DNA of 64,000 nt from Trichobilharzia szidati (GCA_944472155.2 OX235275.1:26960865-27024864), one strand, 5' to 3'; counted from the stretch's first letter, positions 34,325 through 45,896 are shown. The notes: generated from the sequence alone by a model not told the origin. Translations and numbers: made by a program.

Positions 34325-34461
34325 TATAATGCTGAATTAAATCTCACTAATTCTGAAATAATTCTTACATTAAAGAATCCATTTCAAAACAGATTAAGAA
34401 TTTACTCACTATAGAATGTAAGAATTATTTCAGAATTAGTGAGATTTAATTCAACATTATA
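34325..34461. repeat. 47-bp inverted repeat with a 43-base loop
   Basis: 34325-34371 and 34415-34461 are reverse complements with a single C/T difference, which would be a G-U pair in RNA. There are no coding features. Similarity may extend weakly outward (aagc..agtataat). It could be a small foldback element or a hairpin RNA precursor. Confidence 0.8.
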
Positions 34462-35287
34462 GTAAGCTTAGGTACAACTTAGCCACATTGCACGGACTGT
34501 CCGATCTTGAGCACATAGGATTCGAAGTGAAATGCACTGAATCATTCTAGTGGCCCATGCAGGTGCATATATATATGGACATGATTTTCCCCAAATTTAA
34601 TGAATTGGGTATTTATGCGTGCATAAATAATTATCACCCATGGAATGATTTCTCTATAGATCATCTGTATAATAATTTTAAAAATTCTTACAACACATAA
34701 GCGACACTATTAAGTATAATATAACGTTGGCAATGTTTTTCAATGCTTTTTTCAACGATTATGTGAATTTATTGCAGCTGAACTCTGATTGGTTGTGCAA
34801 GACCACCACGGTTTTGCTTATGATAATCCAGCTTTGCCTATTATTGAAGAAAGAAACACCGTAATACTGCAAATATGAGATATACATATCAATTTAAGGA
34901 ATGTTACAACAGAATTGTTGAAAACCCGCTTTTTTGATAATGACAAGATTTTCAATATTTTTGAAGCATTAAAACAAATAACACTCAGGATGAACCCCAG
35001 TAGAAGCTGACTGCAAAAAAGCTATATCACAAATCATCACGGAGCAGTCATTCATTTTTTCTGACAAGCGATATCTAACGTAAGATATCAATCGGTTATT
35101 ATTTCTGTAATCACTTCATCACAGGTAAGGTAAGTTCCAATAAATTTCCAGCAGACTCGACAAGTGGAGAGGAAAATAGGCCTAGTATTTTTCTATTACT
35201 CGAAGTATATTACTTGACTGATTACTTCCGTTTTGGCTTTAATGAGATGCACGAATTGAACGTAGGGTATACCATACCAGACAATAA
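34462..35287. other. No gene recognised
   Basis: AT-rich DNA up to the 3' tail of retrotransposon A. Nothing supportable seen. Confidence 0.35.
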
Positions 35288-36186
35288 ATAGATATAAATA
35301 AATAAATAAATAAATAAATTTATTCTCATAGTACAGTACATGAGGGACGCCAGTTTACAGGCATCATCAAATTGTTACAGAAATAGAACCATATAATTTA
35401 ATCACAATTTACAGCCAGTAGCAAGATATGCTTTACATGTTCGATAGAGATTATACATACACTTGATAAATGTTAATTCCAGTAGTATAAAACAGCCTTT
35501 TCACTTATATATAATCATTTCTGTGCAAAGTTGGAAAAATCTGCTAGATTGTCAGTGAGTGCAACACAACAGGAAATACAGGAGTATTGTCTTCGCATTA
35601 ACAAAAAACCAGGTCTTTGGTGGATGGATTATAAGTGCCTGGGAAAAAAATAAAGCTTGAAGTAAATATTCATACATAACTTTGTTGTGTGCAGAGTCCT
35701 CGAATTATAGTCCATTGATGTGTTATTTTGAAATCAGTGATGTGTTTATCTCATTTGATCTGCAATGTCATTGTTGGGAGTAAGTACATAAGCTTCGGAC
35801 GCATTAATTAATGGATTTCTACTGATTACGGGTATTTTCTTAGCGTTAGGAAGGTTTATGAGTTTCAGCTGTTCCGACAGGAGTTGAGAATATTAACTGC
35901 TCAGCAACATTATGGGTATAAGTTCATCACATTATCTAAGGAAAGGTGGGTTGCAGTTGGTGAGGGATATATGGTACCCAACGAGCGTTCATCTGTCCTT
36001 GTGATGTTGTGGTGAGTTATACCTTTTTCATGTTGTCGGTTTATGTCCATTTTATTCCACTTATTGTGTTGGGTAGTAGTTTTACAAACGAGATTTGTTG
36101 TCTGTTTGAGGATACGTATCTTAATCGTTAATGTTTTATCTAGAATTATAAATATAGACAAAAGACAACAGGTGTAGTATTTAAGC

Positions 36187-39012
36187 TTATACATTAAATG
36201 GACCTATAATTTCGGAGGCTCTCAGATAGGAACTAGAACTAATATCGTTTGCAAACTCTTGTAGTTTGTCATTAAGCACCTTTTTGAAGGAGGCCAATGT
36301 ACTTGCTTGACGCATTTCCATTGGCAGCTTATTCCATATCTGTGCATACCTAATCAAGTAAAACTTTTGCCTGGTGGCTGTTTTACATTGTTCGATAGCT
36401 ACTGTACCCTTAGTGTGTCTTAGTTTGTAGCCATTGTCATCTGAAAGTCGAGTGCCATTAGTAGAGGTAAAAGCTAAGTGGTTTAGAAGCTTATAGTAAA
36501 GTGTCAAGTTTAGTCTCAGGCGTCTTAGCCATAGTGTTTCTAGTCCTAGGGTATCACATCTAGTGGAGTAGTTCGCACCATTTTCGGTTCCGATTAATTT
36601 TAACGTGAAGTACCTCTGCACTCCCTCGACTTTCAATTTGTCCTCTATGCGTATGCTACTATACATGAATGAACAGTAATCAAATAAAGGACGCACACAA
36701 ACCTTGTACAACAGAATTCTAGACTCATTTCTGTAGAAGTTCCTGAGTAGAAAGCCGATAAGTCTGCGTGACTTTGACACTTGTTTGGAGATGTGTTCAG
36801 AAAATGATAAGTTATGTGAATATTTCAGCCCTAGGTCCAGTACAGATTCCAGTCGTTGAAGTGCATGGCCTTGAATTGTCAGGTCAAGTTCTAAATTGTT
36901 GCAACCTATGCAGAGCCAGCCACATTTTTCGACATTAGATTGGAGTTTCCAGGTGTCACACCATCTATCCATTTTTTCTAACTCTTGCCGTATGGCGTTT
37001 ACTGTTATTCCAAGATCTGTGTTCTTGCATTTATACGTCACTTTTAAGTCATCTGCATATAGTATTGGTTTACCTACACTAAAGCATTCACAGATACTGT
37101 TTATATATATTATGAATAAGAGTGGGCCTAATACACTTCCCTGGATTACACCACTACTTACTGGTTTAGGCCTTGAGATTATCGAGCCAACTTTCGTTGT
37201 CTGACTTCGGCCACACAGAAATGATTTTATCCAGCTCAGGAGAGGATCACATATCCCTAGTGAGCATAACCTGCTGACTAGCAGATTATGGGGAACTCTG
37301 TCGAAGGCTTTTGTTATATCGAAATAAAGCACAATTACTAGTTCTCTGTTGTCCCTACTTCGTGTAACTTCGTTGAAAAAGTCTATGTGACAGGTCACGC
37401 ATGATCTCTTTTTGAGAAATCCGTGTTGTGATGGATTGATAAGACCATGTTCTAGTAAGCTGTCTGACACTTGGTCTTTAACCACTTTCTCCATTATTCG
37501 GGATATTACCGGTGTTATACTGATAGGTCTATAGTTGCATACACTGGTTTTGGCCCCTGCTTTGTGCTTAGGTAATATGTATGTGGTTTTCCACACTTCA
37601 GGATAAGTTCCAGTTTCCAACGAGAGAGTAAATATTCTAAGTAACAAGACTACCATTTCCGTGCTACCATTTTTGTACATGACAGATGGTATGTCATCTG
37701 TTCCAGTACTACCGTTAGACTTCAAAGTCTTAATCGCTGAGTCTATATTTTGTATATTAAAGTCTATTCCGCCTAATTTGTGGTTGCTTCTGCAAGTCAT
37801 TTGGAAATTTGGGGTTGGGTGCACTCTGGCGTCATTGCAAAACCACTCATTGAGGAGTTCGCTTATAACCTGGGGATCATTGTGTATTATACCCTTATGC
37901 TCCAAGCTGCTTACAGTATTGTCTTTACTACTTTTTAGACGTCTCTGCAATATCCTACAAAGTTCCTGAGTTTTGGAGTTACCCACAAGCGCTTTATTTT
38001 CTTCAAGTTGTGACCTCATTTTGTGTTTCTCTTCAAGCCGTTTAAGAGTTTCATGTATTTGGTTTAACGCATTAAATTCCTTAAATACATGGTATTTCCT
38101 TTTCAATTTCTTTAGTTTTAGTCGCGTTTTGCGGTCGATAAATGGAGTTGGTGTCTTTAGAGCAGATTTTAGGGGCGCGATTATGTCTCTTGCTGAGCCA
38201 ATTGTTTTGTAGAAAATATCGAGTGATACTTCTAAGTTATTGTTAATGAAGTATTCTTCCCAGTCAGAACTTCTCAGCAGATCTGATAGGAATTCCCAAT
38301 CGGCATTCTTATAGTCCCTATACTGATAGTGCACCGGGGAATTTTTAGGTGTGTGTTTAGTTGTTAGTCGGAATGGTAGCGTGCAGTACAATATGTTGTG
38401 ATCACTGTTATCAAGTTTATTTCCTACCTCTATCGAGATGGGCTCAATTTCATGACAAAGGATTAAGTCAAGAGTGTTTTCATTTCTTGTAGGGAGGCGT
38501 ACGCACTGCTTCCATCCGCCTACGTCTATAGCTTGTAGTAGCTCGTCATGGATTCTAGGTCCTGTACAGGTATCCCAGTTTACTCCAGGTAGGTTGAAAT
38601 CGCCACAAACTACTTTGTAGTCAAAGTCCAGCGTAGCTGCATGCTCTAGTATTTCTCCAATAGCTATATCAGTCATTTCAGGGCAATTAGGGGGTCTGTA
38701 TAAACATCCCACGAGAATTTTATTTTCGTTTGTGTGGATGCTTATCCACTTAGATTCAGGGAGTTTGTCAGTAGTTGGGTTATTGAAAGTATTGGAGTTA
38801 GTGGATTTAAAGGCATATATTAAGCAGCCGCCTCCTCTTTTGTCAACTCTATCGTTCCTATAGATGTCGTAGTTGTCTATTACTAGCGTTGAGTCAGGTA
38901 TATCAGTAGTAAGCCAGGTTTCAGTCACCATTATTAGTGTTGGCCGTTCTATGTATGCCAGGCAGCGAAGCGATGTTATTTTGTTAAGGAGGGATCTAGC
39001 ATTCAGGAGCAT
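36187..39012 (-). CDS. Retrotransposon A ORF2: APE-type endonuclease and reverse transcriptase
   Basis: 941 codons without a stop. The endonuclease comes first: NARSLLN at residue 4, catalytic Glu31 in VTETWL, GGGCLIY near 60, YRPPN near 105, CGDFNLPGVNW near 140, NTLDLIL, and SDHNILYC near 203. RT follows with YRPISITPVISRIME, FDITKAFDRVPHNLL, SGVIQGSVLGPLLF and the catalytic YADD at residues 652-655, then a thumb and C-terminal region. The protein nicks target DNA and copies the element RNA at the nick. The same frame is open upstream to about 39201, past the end of ORF1, but its first Met is at 39012, directly before the endonuclease, so translation by reinitiation is plausible. Confidence 0.93.
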   Translation of the reverse strand: MLLNARSLLNKITSLRCLAYIERPTLIMVTETWLTTDIPDSTLVIDNYDIYRNDRVDKRGGGCLIYAFKSTNSNTFNNPTTDKLPESKWISIHTNENKILVGCLYRPPNCPEMTDIAIGEILEHAATLDFDYKVVCGDFNLPGVNWDTCTGPRIHDELLQAIDVGGWKQCVRLPTRNENTLDLILCHEIEPISIEVGNKLDNSDHNILYCTLPFRLTTKHTPKNSPVHYQYRDYKNADWEFLSDLLRSSDWEEYFINNNLEVSLDIFYKTIGSARDIIAPLKSALKTPTPFIDRKTRLKLKKLKRKYHVFKEFNALNQIHETLKRLEEKHKMRSQLEENKALVGNSKTQELCRILQRRLKSSKDNTVSSLEHKGIIHNDPQVISELLNEWFCNDARVHPTPNFQMTCRSNHKLGGIDFNIQNIDSAIKTLKSNGSTGTDDIPSVMYKNGSTEMVVLLLRIFTLSLETGTYPEVWKTTYILPKHKAGAKTSVCNYRPISITPVISRIMEKVVKDQVSDSLLEHGLINPSQHGFLKKRSCVTCHIDFFNEVTRSRDNRELVIVLYFDITKAFDRVPHNLLVSRLCSLGICDPLLSWIKSFLCGRSQTTKVGSIISRPKPVSSGVIQGSVLGPLLFIIYINSICECFSVGKPILYADDLKVTYKCKNTDLGITVNAIRQELEKMDRWCDTWKLQSNVEKCGWLCIGCNNLELDLTIQGHALQRLESVLDLGLKYSHNLSFSEHISKQVSKSRRLIGFLLRNFYRNESRILLYKVCVRPLFDYCSFMYSSIRIEDKLKVEGVQRYFTLKLIGTENGANYSTRCDTLGLETLWLRRLRLNLTLYYKLLNHLAFTSTNGTRLSDDNGYKLRHTKGTVAIEQCKTATRQKFYLIRYAQIWNKLPMEMRQASTLASFKKVLNDKLQEFANDISSSSYLRASEIIGPFNV

Positions 39013-39071
39013 AATCGTTAGTAAACCAGAGTTATTGGGGGAGAGGTTAACATGGTTACTTGTTACTATTC

Positions 39072-40841
39072 CTACGTTATGTTTGGAGGGGCTCTGAGGT
39101 GAGACAGAGTCAGTGTGTGTACTATTTCCTGGATGAATTGTGCAGCGAGTGGGGCTATTGTTTGCTGCATCCGAAAATAATCCTGTTGCATGTTTTGACT
39201 TTTAGCATCCATGGGTGGGCATCTGCGTTCATTTACTGGTGATATATAGTTTGCTTGACCTAGGTACCCTGTGTTAAGATTACCTTGGTAGTTGTACCTC
39301 ATGGGTCTTACATAGTCGTATGCATATTGGCTCACATCACATGTGTGAGTGAAGTTATTGAGAGGGTCATGTGTCGATCTATACTCATTATGTTGCTGAG
39401 GTTCAACATATATAGTGTGAGAGTTTGGAGAAGAATATGCATTAATATGGTGCCTATACGAGCCCCGTTTAGTGCTCCTTATATCCTGATGATCCGTTCT
39501 ACGTTGCATTCCCAAGTTATGTGCGTTGCTAGGTATATTACTCCTAGTTCGGGAAGGGGTGTTCCCATTCACATGATGGATGACTTTTTTGGGAATATGG
39601 TTTTTTACCCATGCATTGTCTTTTTTTAGACTGGCATGTTGCTTATTAGACTTATTGAGAGGGAGGTATGTCGAAGTCTGGAGTGGGACTCTAGGCTTTG
39701 TCGTCTTTCTTGCAGTTTCTACTGCGGGACTCTCGGGCTTGCATCCAGATTGAGTGTGGTCTGCCAGTGGTTTCTGGTCAGACATAGTTTGTGAGTCAAT
39801 ATCAACCTCATGTATGTCAGCAGGTTTTCCAGATGTGCTCTCATGTACTTTAGGATTGCACCCAGTGACACTGCTCTTACTGAGTTTCGAGTCGCTTTTA
39901 CTTGCCGATTTTTTTTCCAACACTATACAGGTGACTTGCTGTGCTTCAGTGTCCGTCGACACTTTAGCACTGATACCAGGTGTAGTTCTCGGTGTGGTCA
40001 ACTTTCTATCGAAGGAGTTCTTGGTCGCTTGCCTTTGGTTAGTTATTTTATCCGAGACTACTTTAATAGTCTTGAATTTAGTGGCAGTAGCCAGAAGATC
40101 TTCGGCCTTCTTAAATCGTTCAGCTATTATGTAGCTGTCGAACCTAAAGAGTATAGGACAGGGATGCTTTAGGTCTTTCTTACTTAGGCGAATGCACTGA
40201 CAAGGTGCACTCAAGAGATTTGCAGCCTTCAGCAATGAGTGCTGGACCGACTTAATGGGCTCGCTATCTGGTACATTATACACTATAGCGTTTTGTTTCG
40301 AAGCCAGCCTTTTAACAACTTCGCTGGATAGAAAGTCAATGGCGTTTTCTAGCTCCTTCGCATTTTCTGAGTCAGTAGGCGTCATTCTAGAGGTCATATT
40401 AAAAAGCTTTAGGATTGTAGGATCCTGCAGTTCCTTTTTCATAAGTGAGATTGTTTCGGGTATACATTCAAATGAACTTAATTTCGTTTTTAATTCATCA
40501 ATCTGTAGCTGCATCTCTTTAATAATGCATGTTAAGTAAGAGAGCTCCACTTTTTCAGACAGAACATCTTCCACCTGTATTACAGGGGTCAGAGTTATGT
40601 TCGAGTCTTTTCTGTTGGGTGAACTACTAATAATAAGGGGTGGTAATGTGTTATTAGACGAGCTGGTGCTATTTTCTAAATTACTGGTGTTCACACGAAC
40701 ACTCTTTTTAGAATTTCGGCCCATCGTTATTAAAGATTGATCAACAGTAAGCAATAAATGAATATAAACGAAAACACGTGCAAAAAGCGTCACCTGGTTC
40801 GAACGTACCGGGCTTACAAATGACTGAATCAGTGCTTTCAA
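39072..40841 (-). CDS. Retrotransposon A ORF1: nucleic-acid-binding protein
   Basis: 589 codons, intact. The order is a Ser/Thr-rich N-terminus, a coiled-coil-like segment (VELSYLTCIIKEMQLQIDEL), a compact region (KQNAIVYNVPDSEPIKSVQ to PCPILFRFDSY) with the feel of an RRM-like fold, and a long basic Ser/Thr/Asn-rich tail. No CCHC zinc knuckle is visible. The compact region is shared with ORF1 of family B (LNAIVYNVPDNEAL), which supports a real function. ORF1 proteins of such elements bind element RNA. ORF2 starts 59 nt after the stop. Confidence 0.85.
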   Translation of the reverse strand: MKALIQSFVSPVRSNQVTLFARVFVYIHLLLTVDQSLITMGRNSKKSVRVNTSNLENSTSSSNNTLPPLIISSSPNRKDSNITLTPVIQVEDVLSEKVELSYLTCIIKEMQLQIDELKTKLSSFECIPETISLMKKELQDPTILKLFNMTSRMTPTDSENAKELENAIDFLSSEVVKRLASKQNAIVYNVPDSEPIKSVQHSLLKAANLLSAPCQCIRLSKKDLKHPCPILFRFDSYIIAERFKKAEDLLATATKFKTIKVVSDKITNQRQATKNSFDRKLTTPRTTPGISAKVSTDTEAQQVTCIVLEKKSASKSDSKLSKSSVTGCNPKVHESTSGKPADIHEVDIDSQTMSDQKPLADHTQSGCKPESPAVETARKTTKPRVPLQTSTYLPLNKSNKQHASLKKDNAWVKNHIPKKVIHHVNGNTPSRTRSNIPSNAHNLGMQRRTDHQDIRSTKRGSYRHHINAYSSPNSHTIYVEPQQHNEYRSTHDPLNNFTHTCDVSQYAYDYVRPMRYNYQGNLNTGYLGQANYISPVNERRCPPMDAKSQNMQQDYFRMQQTIAPLAAQFIQEIVHTLTLSHLRAPPNIT

Positions 40842-40990
40842 ACACTAAACATTAGTGAAATCCTAGGCAAGATGTTATCATTGCTTGACCCAGAATTTCA
40901 CGAAGTTAATGGTAGGTGTAGGCGTCACTTAGTGACTGTGATAACAGTATTCCAGTGTTACCTTCCAATCCAAGCCAAAACGCCAAATCA

Positions 40991-43339
40991 GAAACTGTAA
41001 CCAACGTGCTGCCTTAATTCGTATTTTCAGATGGTCATTATTTGACGGGGGTGGCTGTCTTTATATTGTTAGATTACTCAGCATGGACAAGGTGCTTCTT
41101 AAACTCAGCATAGGAAGGACCATTAATAATGCTATGGGGAGGTGATCGTTCGTAAGTTCTACACAACTCAAGACTCTATGGTCGTAAGTCGTAGAGAATA
41201 GTTAATGAACTCTGAAGGATGAGGTTCTCCGTCCTTCTCCACTGAATGACCACTGCTTTTCCGTACGTTTGACAGAGTGTCCCCTATTCACTTACCCACT
41301 GCTATGGTTTCAAAAGTAAACGTTCAAAACTCAAACTGGTTCTCTCCACCAGCACTTGCTGCCATTCGCTAATTCGGGTTATTATTTTGATACAGGTGTC
41401 CGTTTCTGAGTTGGAAAGCCCAGTTAGTCCATAACACACTTATTCCGTCGTTGTCTGCTTTTATTTTTTGGTTGTTTCCTGGGATTTTTTCAGTCGCACG
41501 TACATTTTATTTTATTTTCACTCAGTGAATTGTCTCACTCACCCACAAGGAAACTTATTGTAATTAATTTACTTCTGCATAGTGAAACTAGATTAGATTG
41601 CCTAAATTTGATTGATATATTCTATAGCTATAGTTCGCTCGACCATGGTATTATCTTGACTAGTATGGCATTCATTTGGAGACCTTTGGGCAAAGAAACA
41701 CGCAATCACAGTTAACTTACCAGAAAGGCGAGGACGTGTGGGAACTTTTGGAGAGGCTGTCCGGGAGGAAAGCTCGATACAGGAAGTCCTGGGTAATGTG
41801 CCACATGCACTGGGCGCACAACGTCCTCACTTCGCTGTTGAATAGTTGTTACACACCTCCTTTCAAATAGCAGAATTGAAACGACTTACGGAAGGCCAGA
41901 TGAGTCATATGAGTATGGGCGAGAATCCAAAAATCCTAGAATTTGTGGCAAACCATAGACTGCCAAGTGAAACGCTGATCAATTTACGGGCAGTACTGTG
42001 CAGCTGACGTAATTGCTGAACGGAACACGTCAGTCAAATAGCAGACCCACAGAAAAGATATCATTAGCACAATTCTGTTGGTATCAGAGGAGGTTTGGCG
42101 CGCAGTCACAGAAATACACATAACCACCCCACAAGCAACTAGAAGCCTTCTCAGGTAGCGACTACTGCAAATGGCCAGCTGGACAACCATCCAAGATGAA
42201 ATCTCTATTATGAACTACTTGGCCGATAAAATAACTGCACAAAGTATCATGCTAAAAACAAAGGCTACGACGGGATGAAAAATGTTTCCCAATCATGCTG
42301 TAGGGCGTCAATAAATTGTAGGCCGCAACTTCAGGGAAGGAAACACCGATTCTTGAACTGTATTTAAGCGATAAATTATGTGGATTTCCATTTTCTTTGG
42401 CCTGTGACTAGTTGACAGTTGCACGGTGGAGATGACCAGTAATTAAAAAGCACCCAGTTAAACGACTGCATATGCCAACCATCTTGTAGGAGACCAAAGA
42501 AGTTCGGTTTCACAGTTAACAATCAGTTTGTTTAACGGTGCAGAATGAAAGACAAGGTGGAGAATATCATTTGCATGGGACAAGAGCTCAGTAGCCGTAT
42601 GTGTTATTTTTTACTTCCACCAGTTGGGACGCTATCAAGAGTACCCTGGCAACAAGTTCAGAGAATCCAGGATAAAGATTCAGCAGGTGGTATGACTAGA
42701 GTCCAGGTCTAGCAGGACCAATGGCCACACATCGATGGTGGGCGCTATATCTAGTCGAAACAAACCGGAAATGAGCTCAGAGTCAATCAAGAAAACTTCC
42801 TTATCAAATCTGGTCAAACCATAGTCCTCAACAATCGACAAAAACCAACTCTCAAACTTCCAAGGCTGCTGTAAACGGTGCTCACATGATAAGAACAAAT
42901 AACTCCGCTGGCTTACCTACGTCGATGAAGTTAGCTCCAGATAGGCTAAAAATGGTGAAGGCTAAATTTAATTAAATGCTTCGTTTGGGGATTATGTGGC
43001 CCCAGAATAGTCCATGAGCCTCACCATTACACATAGAGCTTGAGAATGCCAAGCCAATCGGCACCTCTGTGTTGATCACAGTGCCTTAAGTAAACGAACC
43101 GTTCAAGACAGACACGCGGTATCCCACACAAAGGAATTTCCCAAATAATTTGGGTGCTACAGTTTTCATTAAAGTAGGCTCAGTCCAAGAATATCAGTGT
43201 TTTGATGGCTGCACAGAACACATAATGCAGCTACAATCGCTCTATTCAGATCATACGAGTTCATGTGGATGCCATTTGTTCTTCGGAATGCTGCACAAAT
43301 ATTTTGAAAATCTACGGACGGATAGTTTCTCGAGCTGCC
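40991..43339. other. No gene recognised; probably old element debris
   Basis: Several short frames, none with motifs. 41670-42900 contains protein-like scraps on both strands, but I could not assign them. Confidence 0.3.
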
Positions 43340-43471
43340 ACTTGCATACACGTTCAACGTTTCCGTTACATTTTAGCTTGATTCGCTATATGTTTCTATT
43401 TTTGCTGTGAGACTCGCACAAGTGTTTCTCCAGTTCCATAATTGTAACCAATAACTCTTTCACTAATTAGT

Positions 43472-44000
43472 TATGGTTAGCCACGAACTCAGACACCTGT
43501 CAACGTGACGACTAATGGTACAAATATGCTCGCAACAACGAGAAGCACAACTCTCACGAAGTATGGAAGTGAGGTGCACAGCTTGCCAGCACGCCGCAAG
43601 TGTCGAGCTGCCGGTTCACTATCATCTACTGTGGCTGAAACTGAAGGCGAAAACATGCTGACAACCAGTAGTAGCATTGCCTCTACAAACTCAGCACCTG
43701 GTCCTGACATAAACCCCTCTTGTAAGCTGACAACATCCTCTCCTAGCCAAAACGTGACAACGCAAATGGAATTTAGTAACAAAACATGCCGCAATACACC
43801 ACTTGTTGTGAAGAATCCCCAACATATTCCAACTTCCAAGAATAATTCGCGCTTTAGGGTAAATAATATTCAAAACTATGCTAGCAACCAAATTAAAAAC
43901 AAAAATGAGGACATAGAGTCCAAGGACAATAACAACACAACCTACTCACATACTGTGCCAGGTCACACTGGTAGCTGGTGTAGTGATGCTATCACTATGC
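43472..44000 (+). pseudogene. Retrotransposon B copy 2, ORF1 fragment
   Basis: Start MVSHELRH, then a frameshift near 43505 into VTTNGTNMLATTRSTT, which parallels the start of copy 1 ORF1 (SPVKLTTNFKS). From about 43730 it joins directly to the C-terminal part (LTTSSPSQN against LTLSSPSHK in copy 1), so roughly 900 bases are deleted. The frame continues open to 44005, partly beyond B. The final ORF1 piece, with errors, is at 45604-45870 on the other side of the R2-type insert. Confidence 0.65.
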
Positions 44001-44002
44001 TA

Positions 44003-45603
44003 TGAATCTCTCAACAACGATTCCGATTCATAGGTGCAAGAGAATCGAGGTACTACTCAACAATAGGAATCCGCTCATATGCGACATCGCGTCCTCCGCC
44101 ACCTTCACACCTTTTCTTAGGATCTGCAATCTTCCGATTCAAGCCCATAGACAAACAGTAACATCAGCAGAAGAAGCCCATGAAAGGTGGGCACAACAGC
44201 TACACTCATCGGCGGATGGTTACGGTTTGAGTGAGTCAACAAAATGCCCTGAATCTCACAAATGGCTTCTCAACCCCGAAATGGTGTTGCCCAAACTCTA
44301 TGTACGGGCCGTTCAACTGCGTGGAGGCCTCTTTGGCACAAAAACGAGAAGTACGCGTGGACGTCCTAGAGCGGACATCAACTGCAGAGGCGGGTGCGGT
44401 CAACCGGAAAATCTTCAACATATTCTTCAGCATTGTGCTCTAACTCATGACGTCAGATGCGAGAGACACAACTACGTCCTCAAGCTGATCGCTAACAAAC
44501 CGCGCAAAATGAATACCAGATTTTACGTCTAGCCATGTATTCCAACGCCCACGTCTTTCTGTAAACCTGATCTGATTATCTTGTTAGACGGAGTAGCATA
44601 CATTCTCGACGTCTGCAGCGACGCCTTCATTTAAATCAGCCATGCGTCTAAGATGTCAAAATACGGAACTCCAACGATGGTTGCTGCATGCCAACGGTTC
44701 CTGTCTGCAATGGGACATACAGTTCAAAGAATCTTGCAAATTCCTGTTGTAATCTCTTATCGAGGGATGATCAGTCAACTCTCTGCAAAATACCTTCGCA
44801 GACAGTTTTTCACCTCCTTCGACATTTCGAACCTCTGCATCTCAACCATCAAAGGCTCTTTGAAAATCTATGATACTTATATGCGTGGAACGTATAGACT
44901 CAGACGTGGAAAAAAATGAACCAATGATGTTGTAAATTTATTGCCATATCAAACTACTCTGTGAACGTTTACTGTACTACCATCTGTTGTAATACACTGC
45001 GAGACAAATTATGACACTCATACACATATATATACTCATTGAACCTATAGTACTGTTATGAACCTCCTAAAATACCTGACAATTTTGTTTGTTCCATATA
45101 TTCTAATTGATCCACACTATGTACACGCAAAGAGCATATTGTCCTTATAAAACTCTCCGATGTTAAAGACTAATGCTACACACAACTGTCGCTGATATCC
45201 TATGATTCACACATGTAAGCAACATCCAAATGCTCAAAATTAAAAAGATTCTTGTGTTCCATTTAATGATTTTATAGATACTAGATATTAAAATCACACT
45301 TCTGCACCACATATGAATGTATCACACATGACATGAACAATCACACATACAAATACATAAAACTGATAGTCCTGCAGCAAAAGTACATATTATTGGAGAT
45401 AACATGGGCTGCTGTGCAAATTTTCTTCTATTTTTTTCTTTCTTTTTTACAATTATGTTTACTACTATTCTAAGTTACTATTTTGTAATATTAAAGAAAT
45501 TTTCCATGTATTTTTGTGTGTGTATTCAAACTGAATATTGTAAAAATTGTCCATTCGCGGAAACGAATGGACTATTTTTATTTAATATTCGAAAATAAAT
45601 ATG
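44003..45603 (+). mobile_element. R2-type (restriction-like endonuclease) retrotransposon 3' fragment inserted in B ORF1
   Basis: The coding part is 44026-44919, followed by about 680 bases of non-coding 3' sequence. B ORF1 sequence lies on both sides (43472-44000 and from 45604). The left edge falls after the RT domain, so the copy is strongly 5'-truncated. The exact edges and a target duplication are not clear. Confidence 0.7.
44026..44919 (+). pseudogene. R2-type C-terminal region: CCHC finger and PD-(D/E)XK endonuclease
   Basis: One frame with two stops, TAG at 44530-44532 and TAA at 44632-44634. It contains YVRAVQLRGGLFGTKTRSTR, then the finger CRGGCGQPENLQHILQHC (C-x3-C-x7-H-x4-C, 44383-44436), then KPDLIILLDGVAYILDV with the nuclease Pro-Asp at 44566-44571 and the second Asp at 44608-44610. 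The end is KYGTPTMVAACQRFL, SYRGMISQLSAKYLRRQFF and a basic tail. This finger plus nuclease layout is diagnostic of R2/NeSL-type elements, which usually insert at fixed sites such as 28S rDNA; this copy lies outside rDNA. Confidence 0.85.
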
Positions 45604-45896
45604 TTATGTAAGTGACAACACTCGGAGCTCAGCCACCAGGTACTCATGGTCTACAAAGCATGACACACAAAATAACTTTGGCAGATTATTCGGAACAGGT
45701 CTTCTGGGAAACAAACCACAGTGCAGCTATGCATCTAACGACACCCATGTAAGGTCTCTTGGAATGTCCACACACAATAGGCAGATTAACTAGTCATGGG
45801 CATCCCAAGGTACCAATGATTTTTTATCCAATACATCCCTGTCAGCGCTAAACTAGCAGCTGGTGGGGATGTTAACCCTTCTAAACCCTACCACTA

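Larger units (their letters stand above)
35288..40990 (-). mobile_element. Full-length non-LTR retrotransposon A, copy 1 (CR1/Jockey type)
   Basis: Two uninterrupted ORFs with a long 3' UTR (35288-36186) that ends in a (TAAA)n tail at about 35298-35330. The 5' limit is not visible; about 150 bases upstream of ORF1 (40842-40990) are assumed to be 5' UTR. I could not find a target duplication. Copy 2 at 47234-50410 shares most of the ORF2 sequence and the 3' UTR nearly base for base, so the family has moved recently in evolutionary terms. Confidence 0.85.

Noticed and set aside
35298..35330. Independent TAAA microsatellite
   Set aside because: It sits exactly at the 3' end of element A, and copy 2 ends in the same units, so it is the element's tail.
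43505..44005. A Ser/Thr-rich host or surface protein
   Set aside because: Its start aligns with the N-terminus of B ORF1 and its middle with the B ORF1 tail, so it is retrotransposon debris.
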